The notes under the pieces are model-generated. The model did no database searches and was not told the DNA's origin. It saw only the letters and a program-made list of their open reading frames with translations. From an uncultured Clostridia bacterium (GTDB taxonomy: Bacteria > Bacillota > Clostridia > Christensenellales > Borkfalkiaceae), in assembly GCA_944337235.1 (NCBI GenBank), contig CALVLK010000008.1, positions 1 to 52,485 of the forward strand: a DNA stretch of 52,485 nt. The letters are read 5' to 3'. Both the position numbers and the translations under genes were made by a program. Below, piece by piece: positions 7,477 through 16,322 of this stretch; positions within the stretch are counted from its first letter, which is position 1; the number at the start of each line of letters is the position of its first letter.

Positions 7477-10359
7477 ATGCTGGAACTCAGACACGTCAGC
7501 AAAATATACCGCACGGGCGCGGCCATGCAGGTCAAGGCGCTCGACGATATCTCGCTCACCTTCGGAGAGACCAGGCTCGTGTTCCTGCTCGGCAAGAGCG
7601 GCAGCGGCAAGAGCACGCTGCTCAATGTGGCGGGCGGGCTGGACGAGGCGACCACGGGCGAGATCGTCGTCATGGGCAAGAGCTCGAACGACTTTTCGGG
7701 CAGCGATTTCGACAGCTACCGCAACACCTACGTCGGCTTTGTCTTTCAGGAATACAACGTATTACAGGAATTTAATGTCGAGGACAATATCGCGCTTGCG
7801 CTCGAATTGCAGGGCAAGACGAAGGAGCGCGACCGCCGCGTGCAGGAGATCCTGCGCGAAGTGGACCTTGTCGGGCTGGAGAAGCGCAGGCCGAACACCC
7901 TCTCGGGCGGGCAGAAGCAGCGCATCGCCATCGCCCGCGCCCTGGTCAAGGATCCGCAGATCATCATGGCGGACGAGCCGACGGGCGCGCTCGATTCGGC
8001 AACGGGCAGACAGATCCTGGATACGCTGAAAAAGCTCTCCGCCTCCCGCTTGGTGATCGTTGTCTCGCACGACCGCGAGGCGGCGGAGGCATACGGCGAC
8101 CGCATCATCGAACTCAAGGACGGCAAGGTCGTCTCCGACGTGGAAAAACATGCCGAGCCGCCCGCCATTGTCAGCGAAAACATCACGCGCATCGGGGAGA
8201 ATACCCTCTCCGTCAAGCGGTGCGCGGCGCTCACCGATGAGGATATGGAACGGCTGCGCAGCTTTATGACGGCGAGCGAGGGCGACGTGATCCTCTCGCG
8301 CGGAAAGGGAGAGATCGCCGCATTCCGCAAGGCCAACTGCATCGGCGCAGACGACAGCATGGACCGCTTCCTGCCCACCGCGGCGCAGGAGCAGAAGAAG
8401 GATAAGACCTGCCGCTTCATCCGCTTCATCCGCTCCCGCCTGCCCCTTGGCAGGGCGATGCGCATCGGCGCCTCCGGGCTGAAGATCAAGCCCTTCCGCC
8501 TGGTGATGACCATTCTGCTCTCCTGCATCTCCTTTGTCATGTTCGGGCTTGCCTCCACGCTCATGCTGTACGATCCCGTTGCCGTCCTCTCCTCCTCGCT
8601 GCTTGCGGGCGACGATCAGATGCTTTCGCTCAGCAAGTACAGCACGATCACCCTGACGACCAACGCCACGGGAGAGGTCACGCAGACGAGAGGAGGCGAG
8701 GCGCTCTTTTCCGAAGAGGAGATCCAGCGGCTGGGCGGCGACCGTGCAGACGGCGCCTATTCCTTCTATGGAAACCCCGACAACATCGTGTCTTCCGGCG
8801 GCGAGGGCAGCAGCTACTACAGGCTGCAATTTACCCGCGCGGTATCTCCGCGTGCGCAGAGCCCGCTGCGCGAACGCATCCTTGCAGGCAATCTGCCCCA
8901 ACAGGCGAACGAACTGTGCGTGAGCAGTTATTTCTATGAAGGCGTTTCGCGCGCCACCTTCCGTCTGATCGACGAAAACGGATACTATCTGACCGACGAA
9001 AACGGCAGCGAAAGCGACATGACCATATCCGTGAACAGCTATGAGGATCTCGTGGGAACACTCATCCGCGTGCAGGGTACCGTATTTACGATCAGCGGCA
9101 TCTTCGACAGCGGCGTCATTCCCGAAAAGTATGACCACCTCAAGACGCTCTCGCAGGCGACGTCGTCCGACGACTATTACCTGTTCCAGAACTATCTTGC
9201 CGACAGTCTTGCCATGTGCGTGCTCGTGCACGACGACTTCGCGCAACAGTACCCCGCGCTCATTCCGCATGTGCAGAATGATCTGCAGCTCGACGTGCAA
9301 TTCAGCTACAGCTATTACAACCTGGCGCCTGAGCATGAAAACTATACTTTCGCCACGACGGACGCATTCATCGACTATGCAACGACCCCCTACCCAGAGC
9401 GCGTGACCTTCTTTACGGGCGACAGCCTGACGGGAAATCAGGTCGCGCTGCCCCTTGAATACCTGTCCTATTTCAACTATGAGGAGAACGATATTCTGAC
9501 GGAGCAGGAATGGAACGATACGATCAACCTCATCCTCTCGCGCGACGGCTCGTCGCAGGAGATCGAGGAGGCGTATGCGCGGCTGAATGCCTACTACGCC
9601 GCAACGCGGCCGACGGTGCGCTTTCTGATCTACGACGAGAACGGAGAAGAGCGCCTCTTTGGCAGCTACGAAGTGGTTGGATATCTGAAGAATCCGCAGC
9701 TCTATGCGGTATGCTGTTCGCCAAAGGTGTTCGCAAGCCTGGATATGATTCCCCCCTATTACACCTCGACGAGCAACTACACCCCGAGCCCCGACGACGA
9801 ATACCACTATCTTCTCATCCCCTTCGACCATACGGCATCGCAGCTCGATCCAATTCTGGAACAGCTCGACGTATATTCCGAAACCGATATCAGCTACACG
9901 ATGACAAACAGCCTGTATTCTTCCGTGCAGCAATGCAATTATCTGATCGAGGCGCTCTTCCGCGTGTTCCTCATCATCGGCTGCGCGCTGGCGGTATTCT
10001 CCGCCCTGCTGCTCTTCAACTTCATCTCCGTATCCATTGCGGGCAAGAAGCGGGAGATCGGCATCCTGCGCGCCGTGGGCGCACGGGGGACGGACGTGTT
10101 CAAGATCTTCTTTTCGGAATCCGGCATCATTACGGGCATCTGCTTTGTGCTCTCTGTGGTGCTGACCCTCATCCTTGTATTCGTGCTCAACGGAGAGATG
10201 GCCTCCGTGCTCGGCATCCCCATCACCCTGTTCGTGTTCGGGCCCATGCCGATCCTGCTCGTCTTTGGCATCGCGCTTCTGGTTGCAATCATTGCGACCT
10301 TCCTGCCCGTGTTCTTTGCCGCAAGAAAGCGGCCCGTGGAGTCCATCCGGGCGCTGTAA
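7477..10359 (+). CDS. MacB-like ABC transporter: ATPase fused to FtsX-type permease
   Basis: A 960-residue fusion. Residues 1 to about 225 form a LolD/MacB-type ATPase with Walker [10 protein letters not shown] (39-47), signature LSGGQKQR, Walker [13 protein letters not shown] and switch histidine VVSHD. A linker follows, then a first membrane segment near residue 345, a large extracytoplasmic domain of some 440 residues and three C-terminal membrane segments in the FtsX arrangement. Such proteins act as mechanotransmitters or peptide/lipoprotein exporters rather than classic importers. AAAGGAGG precedes the ATG by 5-6 bases. It is paralogous to the gene at 25434-27923: the ATPase halves share long near-identical runs, while the extracytoplasmic domains diverge. 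No regulator or partner protein adjoins it. Confidence 0.9.
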   Translation: MLELRHVSKIYRTGAAMQVKALDDISLTFGETRLVFLLGKSGSGKSTLLNVAGGLDEATTGEIVVMGKSSNDFSGSDFDSYRNTYVGFVFQEYNVLQEFNVEDNIALALELQGKTKERDRRVQEILREVDLVGLEKRRPNTLSGGQKQRIAIARALVKDPQIIMADEPTGALDSATGRQILDTLKKLSASRLVIVVSHDREAAEAYGDRIIELKDGKVVSDVEKHAEPPAIVSENITRIGENTLSVKRCAALTDEDMERLRSFMTASEGDVILSRGKGEIAAFRKANCIGADDSMDRFLPTAAQEQKKDKTCRFIRFIRSRLPLGRAMRIGASGLKIKPFRLVMTILLSCISFVMFGLASTLMLYDPVAVLSSSLLAGDDQMLSLSKYSTITLTTNATGEVTQTRGGEALFSEEEIQRLGGDRADGAYSFYGNPDNIVSSGGEGSSYYRLQFTRAVSPRAQSPLRERILAGNLPQQANELCVSSYFYEGVSRATFRLIDENGYYLTDENGSESDMTISVNSYEDLVGTLIRVQGTVFTISGIFDSGVIPEKYDHLKTLSQATSSDDYYLFQNYLADSLAMCVLVHDDFAQQYPALIPHVQNDLQLDVQFSYSYYNLAPEHENYTFATTDAFIDYATTPYPERVTFFTGDSLTGNQVALPLEYLSYFNYEENDILTEQEWNDTINLILSRDGSSQEIEEAYARLNAYYAATRPTVRFLIYDENGEERLFGSYEVVGYLKNPQLYAVCCSPKVFASLDMIPPYYTSTSNYTPSPDDEYHYLLIPFDHTASQLDPILEQLDVYSETDISYTMTNSLYSSVQQCNYLIEALFRVFLIIGCALAVFSALLLFNFISVSIAGKKREIGILRAVGARGTDVFKIFFSESGIITGICFVLSVVLTLILVFVLNGEMASVLGIPITLFVFGPMPILLVFGIALLVAIIATFLPVFFAARKRPVESIRAL

Positions 10360-10399
10360 AACGCCCTCTATCCCGGGCACAATGCCAACACGATACCAA

Positions 10400-10432
10400 A
10401 ACAGCTGCTGCAAAATTGCAACAGCTGTTTTT
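10400..10432. terminator. Bidirectional terminator between convergent genes
   Basis: Arms AACAGCTG (10400-10407) and CAGCTGTT (10422-10429), with a further TGCAA/TTGCA pairing inside, then T residues. It separates the plus-strand ABC gene from the minus-strand dipeptidase. Confidence 0.85.
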
Positions 10433-10458
10433 CTGTCTGAAAAATATCAATGCCGCGC

Positions 10459-11382
10459 TCAGCCGCATACATCCCGCAAAACGCGCAGAAAGTTTTTCCG
10501 CGCGATCTTTTCTGCGATGCGAAATCCGAATAAGTCGCAAAACGCCTCGAGGAGGGCGGGAAGAAAAGTGCAGTCGGGCAAAAAGGGGTTGGGCGGAATG
10601 CCGTCGAAGTCGCTGCCCAGCGCCAGGACATCCTCCCCGCCCGCCGCCATGATCGCCGCCGCATGCGCCATAATCGCGCGGCGCATATCCTCTGCCGATC
10701 TGCCCGCAGTCAGAAAATTGGCGCAGAAGTTCAGCCCCACCACGCCGCCGCAGTCGGCGATCAGGCGGATCTCCTCATCTCTGAGGTTGCGTGCGCAGTC
10801 ATGCACTGCGGCGCTGTTGGAATGGCTTGCGACGAACGGGGCGCCCTGCAACACCTCCGCGACGTCGTGCACGAGCCGATCGCTGCCGTGCGACACATCC
10901 ACGATCATGCCGAGCCGCCGCATCTGCGCCACGGCCTCCCGCCCGAAGGGGGTAAGCCCGCGCGCACTTTCCCGCGCACGCTGCGGCAATGCGTCCCCTT
11001 TGTACGGAGCGGGGCGGGACGGATAGCCAAGCGCGTTCGGAAAATTCCAGGTGAGCGCGCACATGCGCACGCCCCGCGCATACAGGGTATTCAGCTTATT
11101 CAGATCGCCCTCGATCGCCTCGCCGCCCTCCAGGGTGAGCATGGCGTTTACGCGATCTGCCCGCACATCCGCCGCCCGCCGCACGGGGTGCAGCCCCTCT
11201 TTTGCGCACATGCCGTCGAACGCGCCGCACAGGGCAAGCGCGTCGGCAAGGGGTGTGGGGCATTCGGGCGATAAAAAAACGGCGAAACACTGAAGCAGGC
11301 AATCGCCCGCGCCCAGCTTTTCCGCCGTGACCTGATCGCGCTGCGCCGTCAGCGTATCGCAGTGCAGATCGCAATATTTCAT
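10459..11382 (-). CDS. Membrane dipeptidase (peptidase family M19)
   Basis: A 307-residue renal-dipeptidase-type metallohydrolase with a TIM-barrel amidohydrolase fold. Visible metal-site motifs are DLHCDT at the N-terminus, the LEGGEAI glutamate region, DVSHGSDR, FVASHSNS and GSDFDGIP near the C-terminus. The family hydrolyses dipeptides, including D-residue containing ones, in peptide or cell-wall recycling. There is no signal peptide, so it is probably cytoplasmic despite the family name. It overlaps the upstream thiN gene by four bases and is the last gene of the rpe-thiN side of the operon. It is not part of the Bacillus arrangement and appears added here. Confidence 0.9.
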   Translation of the reverse strand: MKYCDLHCDTLTAQRDQVTAEKLGAGDCLLQCFAVFLSPECPTPLADALALCGAFDGMCAKEGLHPVRRAADVRADRVNAMLTLEGGEAIEGDLNKLNTLYARGVRMCALTWNFPNALGYPSRPAPYKGDALPQRARESARGLTPFGREAVAQMRRLGMIVDVSHGSDRLVHDVAEVLQGAPFVASHSNSAAVHDCARNLRDEEIRLIADCGGVVGLNFCANFLTAGRSAEDMRRAIMAHAAAIMAAGGEDVLALGSDFDGIPPNPFLPDCTFLPALLEAFCDLFGFRIAEKIARKNFLRVLRDVCG

Positions 11383-11987
11383 GTTCCCTCCCGATCGATC
11401 AGGACGAGCAGCGCGCCCTCCGAACGGACAAAGGCATTCTCCCCCTGTACGACGTTGGAGATGCCGCGCGTCGAGCCGTAGCGCAGCGGAAGATCGCAGA
11501 GGGGATACTTCAATCCGCCGCTCTCATGCACGCATGCGTCTGCGCCAAAGGGAAGCAGAGAGATCGTTCTCCCCGGCCGCACGCCCGCAAGCGGGATCAG
11601 CCCCTCCCCCACGAAGATGCGCGCATAATTTGTGACCATCTCGGCAAACACGCCCCGCCGGAAGGCGGCATACAAGAGATGCAGATTTCCGAGGAAATGA
11701 TCCTCCCTGCCCCCGCCGCCGCCATAGAATATGATATGCCGCGCACCGTCGGAAATGGCACGACCGAGCGCGATCTCGCCGTCCGTCATATCCTTCTCGG
11801 CGGAATATATCTCGCGCGGCGGCGGATCGGGCATGCTGGCGAGCGAGTCGAAATCGCCGAGATTTTCATCAATGCGTACCCTGCCGTGCGCCCAGCGATA
11901 GGCGCCGTCGCAGCAGTACACCCTGGCGCCCTCCGCGTCGATCTTACCCGCGTATGGCTCGCCGTTGAGCAGGATGATCGCCCTCAT
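11379..11987 (-). CDS. thiN: Thiamine pyrophosphokinase
   Basis: A 202-residue thiamine diphosphokinase that makes thiamine diphosphate from thiamine and ATP. Family motifs are CCDGAYRWA (ATP/metal), LGDFDSL, and SAEKDMTDGEIAL with the conserved DxTD-like acid residues, followed by a GGGGGREDHFLGNL glycine-rich loop. The C-terminal beta domain (RPGRTISLLPFG, STRGISNVV) closes the thiamine pocket. It overlaps both neighbours by four bases (rpe stop side and dipeptidase start), so translation is probably coupled. The rpe-thiN adjacency matches B. subtilis. Confidence 0.92.
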   Translation of the reverse strand: MRAIILLNGEPYAGKIDAEGARVYCCDGAYRWAHGRVRIDENLGDFDSLASMPDPPPREIYSAEKDMTDGEIALGRAISDGARHIIFYGGGGGREDHFLGNLHLLYAAFRRGVFAEMVTNYARIFVGEGLIPLAGVRPGRTISLLPFGADACVHESGGLKYPLCDLPLRYGSTRGISNVVQGENAFVRSEGALLVLIDREGT

Positions 11988-12637
11988 ACCTGCCTCATGC
12001 GGGCAATGGTAGCCGCCATGTCCTTTGCGCGGAAGATGGCGCTGCCCGCCACGATGACGTTTGCCCCCGCCGTGAGCACCATGCCCACATTCTCCTCCGT
12101 GATGCCGCCGTCCACTTCGATATCCAGGTTGTCCCGCCCGATCTTAATGCAATAATTGCGCAGCGCTTCGATCTTTTGCAGCGTCTCGGGAATGAATTTC
12201 TGCCCGCCCCAGCCGGGGTGGACGCTCATGAGCAGGATCATGTCGGCACATTCCGCCAGCGGGAATGCAGTCTCGACGGGCGTCTTGGGATTGATGACCG
12301 CAGAGGCGCGCACGCCGCAGGCGCGGATGCGGTCGAATGTCTTGAGGCAGTCGCACGTTTCGGCATGGACCGTGATAATATCGGCGCCCGCCCTGGCAAA
12401 CGCCTCGATGTGTGTTTCGGGATGATTGACCATGAGATGGCAGTCGAGCGGAAGCTGCGTGTGCGGCCTGATCGCCTCGATCATCTGCGCGCCGAAGGTG
12501 ATGGAGGGCACGAAATTGCCGTCCATGACGTCGCAGTGGATATAGTCGGCGCCGCATGCCTGCAGCGTTTTCACGATCTCGCCCATGCGCGAGAAATCGC
12601 CGGCGAGAATACTCGGCGCAACCTTGACTTTTAACAT
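11984..12637 (-). CDS. rpe: Ribulose-phosphate 3-epimerase
   Basis: A 217-residue TIM barrel interconverting ribulose 5-phosphate and xylulose 5-phosphate in the pentose phosphate pathway. Diagnostic stretches are VAPSILAGDFSRM at the N-terminus, YIHCDVMDGNFVPSITFG with catalytic Asp and metal His, DCHLMVNHPE, SVHPGWGGQKF and DIEVDGGITEENV near the C-terminus. It starts 26 bases after rlmN. In Bacilli prpC-prkC-rsgA would lie in that gap; here they are absent. Confidence 0.97.
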   Translation of the reverse strand: MLKVKVAPSILAGDFSRMGEIVKTLQACGADYIHCDVMDGNFVPSITFGAQMIEAIRPHTQLPLDCHLMVNHPETHIEAFARAGADIITVHAETCDCLKTFDRIRACGVRASAVINPKTPVETAFPLAECADMILLMSVHPGWGGQKFIPETLQKIEALRNYCIKIGRDNLDIEVDGGITEENVGMVLTAGANVIVAGSAIFRAKDMAATIARMRQV

Positions 12638-12663
12638 AATTTTCCCCTTATTGATTTGCTGTT

Positions 12664-13716
12664 CTATGCTTCATCGTCCGTGTGGGACGAGAGATAACTT
12701 GCGCGCAGCTGCCCGCAGGCGCCGCCGATGTCCGACCCCATGCTCCGCCGCACGGTCGCCGAGATGCCCTGTTTTTCCAAGATCCCCAAAAAGCGGTATG
12801 CCTGACGGTCGGCAGCCGCCTTCAGCGAACGCTCCTTGACCTCGTTCAAGCGGATGAGGTTGACATGGCACGGCCTGCCGCGCAGCAGCCCCGCAAGCGC
12901 CATGGCGTGGGCGTCGTCGCTGTTTTCCCCCTCGATGAGGGTATATTCAAAGATGTAGCGCCTGCCCGTTCTGTCGAAATAGCGGGCACAGACGGCAAGG
13001 ATATCCTTGATCTTATATGCCCTTGCGATCGGCATGGTGCGCTCTCGCTCCTCGTCCGTCGTCGCATGCAGCGAGACGGTGAGCGTGATCGGGATCCCCT
13101 CCTCCGCAAAGGCAAGCATCTTAGGTACGATGCCGCAGGTGGAGAGGGAGATGTTGCGCGCGCTGATCGCGATCCCCCCTTCCGCCGTGACGAGGCGCAG
13201 AAAGCGCACGACCTCGTCGTAATTGTCGAAGGGCTCGCCGCTGCCCATGAGCACGACGTTGGTGACGGCGCGCCGCTTTGCGGAGCCGCCCTCGGCGCGG
13301 TTGACGACGAGGATCTCAGAGAGGATCTCCCCCGCCGTGAGGTTGCGCACGAGCCCGCCCAGCGTAGAGGCGCAGAATTTGCACCCCATGCGGCAGCCCA
13401 CCTGGGTGGAGATGCACTGCGTGTTGCCGTATTCGTAGTGCATGAGCACGCTCTCGATGATGTTCCCGTCCGAAAGCGCAAGCAGGTATTTCTTCGTCCC
13501 GTCCGCGGAGAGAAAGGTCTTTACGATGCGCACGGGTTCGTCTTCAAACTCCTCCAACAGGCGCAGGCGCAGCGGCTGCGGAACGGGCAGCGCCGCGATC
13601 GTCTTGCCCTGCATGAGCCCCTCAAAGATCTGACGGCCGCGGAAGGACTTCTCGCCGAAGTCGCGTACGATCGCCGCGATCTCCTCCATGCCAAGGTCCT
13701 GCAGAATGCGCTTCAT
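12664..13716 (-). CDS. rlmN: Dual-specificity rRNA/tRNA adenine C2 methyltransferase RlmN
   Basis: A 350-residue radical-SAM enzyme that methylates C2 of A2503 in 23S rRNA and A37 in some tRNAs. The CxxxCxxC cluster motif appears as CRMGCKFC (about residue 115). It is preceded by the conserved TQVG and followed by the family's MGSGEPFDNYD and SLHATTDEER motifs; a C-terminal cysteine near GGACGQL fits the methyl-carrying Cys. The ATG at 13716 overlaps the rsmB stop in an ATGA, with AGGAGGG just upstream. The longer frame upstream is the rsmB region in another frame. Confidence 0.96.
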   Translation of the reverse strand: MKRILQDLGMEEIAAIVRDFGEKSFRGRQIFEGLMQGKTIAALPVPQPLRLRLLEEFEDEPVRIVKTFLSADGTKKYLLALSDGNIIESVLMHYEYGNTQCISTQVGCRMGCKFCASTLGGLVRNLTAGEILSEILVVNRAEGGSAKRRAVTNVVLMGSGEPFDNYDEVVRFLRLVTAEGGIAISARNISLSTCGIVPKMLAFAEEGIPITLTVSLHATTDEERERTMPIARAYKIKDILAVCARYFDRTGRRYIFEYTLIEGENSDDAHAMALAGLLRGRPCHVNLIRLNEVKERSLKAAADRQAYRFLGILEKQGISATVRRSMGSDIGGACGQLRASYLSSHTDDEA

Positions 13717-14939
13717 GATCCCCTCCTGAGTACGGCGGCATAAAAGCCCGCCCCGAACGCGCGATCGGGCAGGAATTGCAGCCCGAAATCTGTTCTGACA
13801 TGGGGCAGCGGACACTCTGCCGCGACGACGGAAAACCCGCTGTTTTCGCGCAAAAAGTCGGCGACGACCGCGTCGTTTTCCTCCTGCAAAAGCGAGCAGG
13901 TGGAATAGATCAGCGTTCCCCCGGCGCGCACATAGTCCGCGCAATTTTTCAGGATGCCGCGCTGCACTGGAGCGAGTGCGGCAAGCTGCGCTTCGCTGCA
14001 CCGCAGCGCGATATCGGGATTTTCCGCAAGCGTGCCAAGCCCCGAGCAGGGCACGTCGCACAACACACCGTCGAACTGCCCCAGCCACTCTGCGCGCGGC
14101 TGTGCGGAATCGCACACGACGCAGGTCACATTGTCGCAGCCCATGCGGCTGCAATAGCCGCGGATGAGCGCGGCACGGTGTTCGTGCAGCTCGCATGCGG
14201 TCACGCTCTGGCAGCGTGCGGCAAGCAGCACGCTCTTGCCGCCCGGCGCGGCGCAGGCGTCGAGCAGGCGCTCACAGTCGGGCATGAGCGAGCAGATCGC
14301 AACGCTCCCAACCGACTGAAAGGTATAGTCGCCCGCAAAGAAGCGCTCGTCGCGCACAAAATGCGGGAAAATATATACGTTCTCAAAGGGGGTATCTTCG
14401 TGCGGGCGGTCGAGATAGTGCATAGCGCCGCGCACAAAGCGCACGCTCACGCCGTGGCTGCGCGCAAGGGCGATCTCCTCCGTCCGGTCCCCATACTGCG
14501 CGCGCATCCTTCTGAGCGCATACAGCGGATAGTTGGAGCGCACGGCAAGCCCCTCCTCCCCCGCGGGGAGCTGCACCTGCGACAGATCAAAGGCGCGCAG
14601 AAAGGCATTTACAAACCCCGCCATGCCCCCCTTGCCCAGCTTTTTCAGGAGGGAGACGGCGGTGTCTGTGACCATATAGCGCGGTTTTTCCAGAAAGATG
14701 AGCCAGTAGAGCGCGATCTTCATGAGGATGCGCACCGCCTGTTTGGGCTGCCTTGCGGCAAATGTCCTGATGCAGAGGGAGAGATAGGCGTCGTGTTCGA
14801 GAACGCCGTACACCGTACGCACGGTGCGCGCCCGGTTGAGCTCCTCGATGTCCGTCCCCGAAAGGGCAAGTTTTAAGTGCGCGCCCTCCGCATATATCTT
14901 TGTCAGGACCCGATAGGGGTCATAAAACGGGTTGGTCAA
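13713..14939 (-). CDS. rsmB: 16S rRNA m5C967 methyltransferase RsmB
   Basis: A 408-residue enzyme with the NusB-like RNA-binding domain in the first ~150 residues and a Rossmann methyltransferase domain after it. SAM-binding DACAAPGGKSVLLAA, the CDVPCSGLGT motif IV cysteine and the catalytic YSTCSLLQEEN motif are all present. It overlaps fmt upstream by 20 bases and rlmN downstream by 4, as in the classic def-fmt-rsmB-rlmN operon. Confidence 0.95.
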   Translation of the reverse strand: MTNPFYDPYRVLTKIYAEGAHLKLALSGTDIEELNRARTVRTVYGVLEHDAYLSLCIRTFAARQPKQAVRILMKIALYWLIFLEKPRYMVTDTAVSLLKKLGKGGMAGFVNAFLRAFDLSQVQLPAGEEGLAVRSNYPLYALRRMRAQYGDRTEEIALARSHGVSVRFVRGAMHYLDRPHEDTPFENVYIFPHFVRDERFFAGDYTFQSVGSVAICSLMPDCERLLDACAAPGGKSVLLAARCQSVTACELHEHRAALIRGYCSRMGCDNVTCVVCDSAQPRAEWLGQFDGVLCDVPCSGLGTLAENPDIALRCSEAQLAALAPVQRGILKNCADYVRAGGTLIYSTCSLLQEENDAVVADFLRENSGFSVVAAECPLPHVRTDFGLQFLPDRAFGAGFYAAVLRRGS

Positions 14940-15846
14940 AGCGCATCCCCTCTGTCAGTTTTCTTCCGTTCAGAAAGTCGGAGGCATTCATCACCTTGCC
15001 GCCCGCGGGCTGCAGACGGGTGATGCGCACCGCCCCCTCTCCGCACTGCACGATAAGCCCCCGCTTGGGCGAGGCGGAGAGCACGGTGCCGCACGGGCTG
15101 CTCTCGTCGGCCGATACCGCCTCGGCGAAATAGAAGTTGATCGTAAGTCCGCCCACGCTTGCATAGGCGAGCGGCGCGGGGGAAAGCCCGCGGATGAGCG
15201 CACTCACCTGCGGGGCAGGCAGCGAAAAGTCGACCTGCGTGCGCATGACCTTGCGGCAGACGAACCCCTCGCCCTGCGGCGTAAGAGAGGGCTCGCCCGA
15301 AGCGATCAGATCGAGCGCGCGCACGATGAGGCGCGCCCCGCGCACGGAGAGCCGCGCCGAGAGCGTGGCGCAGGTGTCGGAGGGAAGGATCTCCTCTTCC
15401 TCCTGCAACAGAATGCCGCCCGTATCCAGCCCAAGCTCCGTCTGCATGATGGTGATGCCCGTCTTGGTGCACCCGTCGATGATGGCGCGCGGAATGGGCG
15501 CCGCACCGCGATAGGCGGGCAAAAGGCTTGCGTGGATGTTCCACACGCCGCGCGGAAAGAGATCGAGCACCTCCTGCGTCAGGATCTGCCCATAGGCGCA
15601 GGTGACCATGAGTTCCGCCCCGCACGCGGCAAGGCCGGAAAAATCGGCGCGCAGCTTTTCGGGCTGCAGCACGGCGATCCCGTGCACGAACGCCGCCTGC
15701 TTGACGGGCGAGGGCGTCAGAACCCCCTTGCGCCCCTGCGGCCTGTCCGGCTGGGTGAGCACGGCGGCGACCTCGTGCCCCGCGGCAAGAAGTTGTTCCA
15801 GGGTGGGCACGGCAAACTCGGGCGTGCCCGCAAAGACGATCTTCAT
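14920..15846 (-). CDS. fmt: Methionyl-tRNA formyltransferase
   Basis: A 308-residue enzyme that formylates initiator Met-tRNA using 10-formyl-tetrahydrofolate. It begins MKIVFAGTPEFAVPTLEQLL and contains the catalytic-loop motif SLLPAYRGAAPIPRAI with the nearby IHASLLP histidine, then ITIMQTELGLDTG. A C-terminal OB-like tRNA-binding domain follows. Its start lies directly after the def stop (adjacent bases), so translation is likely coupled. Confidence 0.96.
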   Translation of the reverse strand: MKIVFAGTPEFAVPTLEQLLAAGHEVAAVLTQPDRPQGRKGVLTPSPVKQAAFVHGIAVLQPEKLRADFSGLAACGAELMVTCAYGQILTQEVLDLFPRGVWNIHASLLPAYRGAAPIPRAIIDGCTKTGITIMQTELGLDTGGILLQEEEEILPSDTCATLSARLSVRGARLIVRALDLIASGEPSLTPQGEGFVCRKVMRTQVDFSLPAPQVSALIRGLSPAPLAYASVGGLTINFYFAEAVSADESSPCGTVLSASPKRGLIVQCGEGAVRITRLQPAGGKVMNASDFLNGRKLTEGMRFDQPVL

Positions 15847-16302
15847 TCAGTCCTCCACGTCGCGCACGTTGCGCGCCTTGTCGGTATATAAGATCCCGTC
15901 GAGATGATCCAGTTCATGGCAGATGGCGCGGGCAAAGAAGTCGCGCGCCACAAGGGAATACCTGTCCCCCTTCCGATCCTGGAAGATGATCTTCACCTTG
16001 TTGGGGCGGCGGACGTCGCCCGCCTTCCCCTTGACGGAGAGGCAACCCTCCGGGCCCGTCTGCTCCCCCTTCTGCCATACAAATTTGGGGTTGACGAACT
16101 CAAAGAAGCCCTCTTCGACGTCTACGACCACGGCGCGGATGGGCACGCCCACCTGCGGCGCCGCCAGTCCTGCGCCCTCTTCGCGGCGCAGCGTCTCCTT
16201 CATGTCGTCGAGCAGAGCGCCCAGCGCTTCATCGAATTTTTCCACGGGAGAGCAGATCTTCCGCAATACGGGATCGCCCACCTGAACGATATTTCTTATC
16301 AT
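15847..16302 (-). CDS. def: Peptide deformylase
   Basis: A 151-residue metalloenzyme removing the N-formyl group from nascent proteins. All three family motifs are present: GAGLAAPQVG (I), EGCLSV with the metal-binding Cys (II), and the CHELDH form of HExxH (III). Length is that of the compact type. AAAGGA precedes the ATG. It sits between priA and fmt as in B. subtilis. Confidence 0.97.
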   Translation of the reverse strand: MIRNIVQVGDPVLRKICSPVEKFDEALGALLDDMKETLRREEGAGLAAPQVGVPIRAVVVDVEEGFFEFVNPKFVWQKGEQTGPEGCLSVKGKAGDVRRPNKVKIIFQDRKGDRYSLVARDFFARAICHELDHLDGILYTDKARNVRDVED

Positions 16303-16322
16303 GATCCTTTCCCTTATGTCCG

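Noticed and set aside
7762-10413. 883-codon minus-strand frame over the ABC fusion gene
   Set aside because: Antisense shadow of a full MacB-like ATPase-permease with a strong ribosome binding site.
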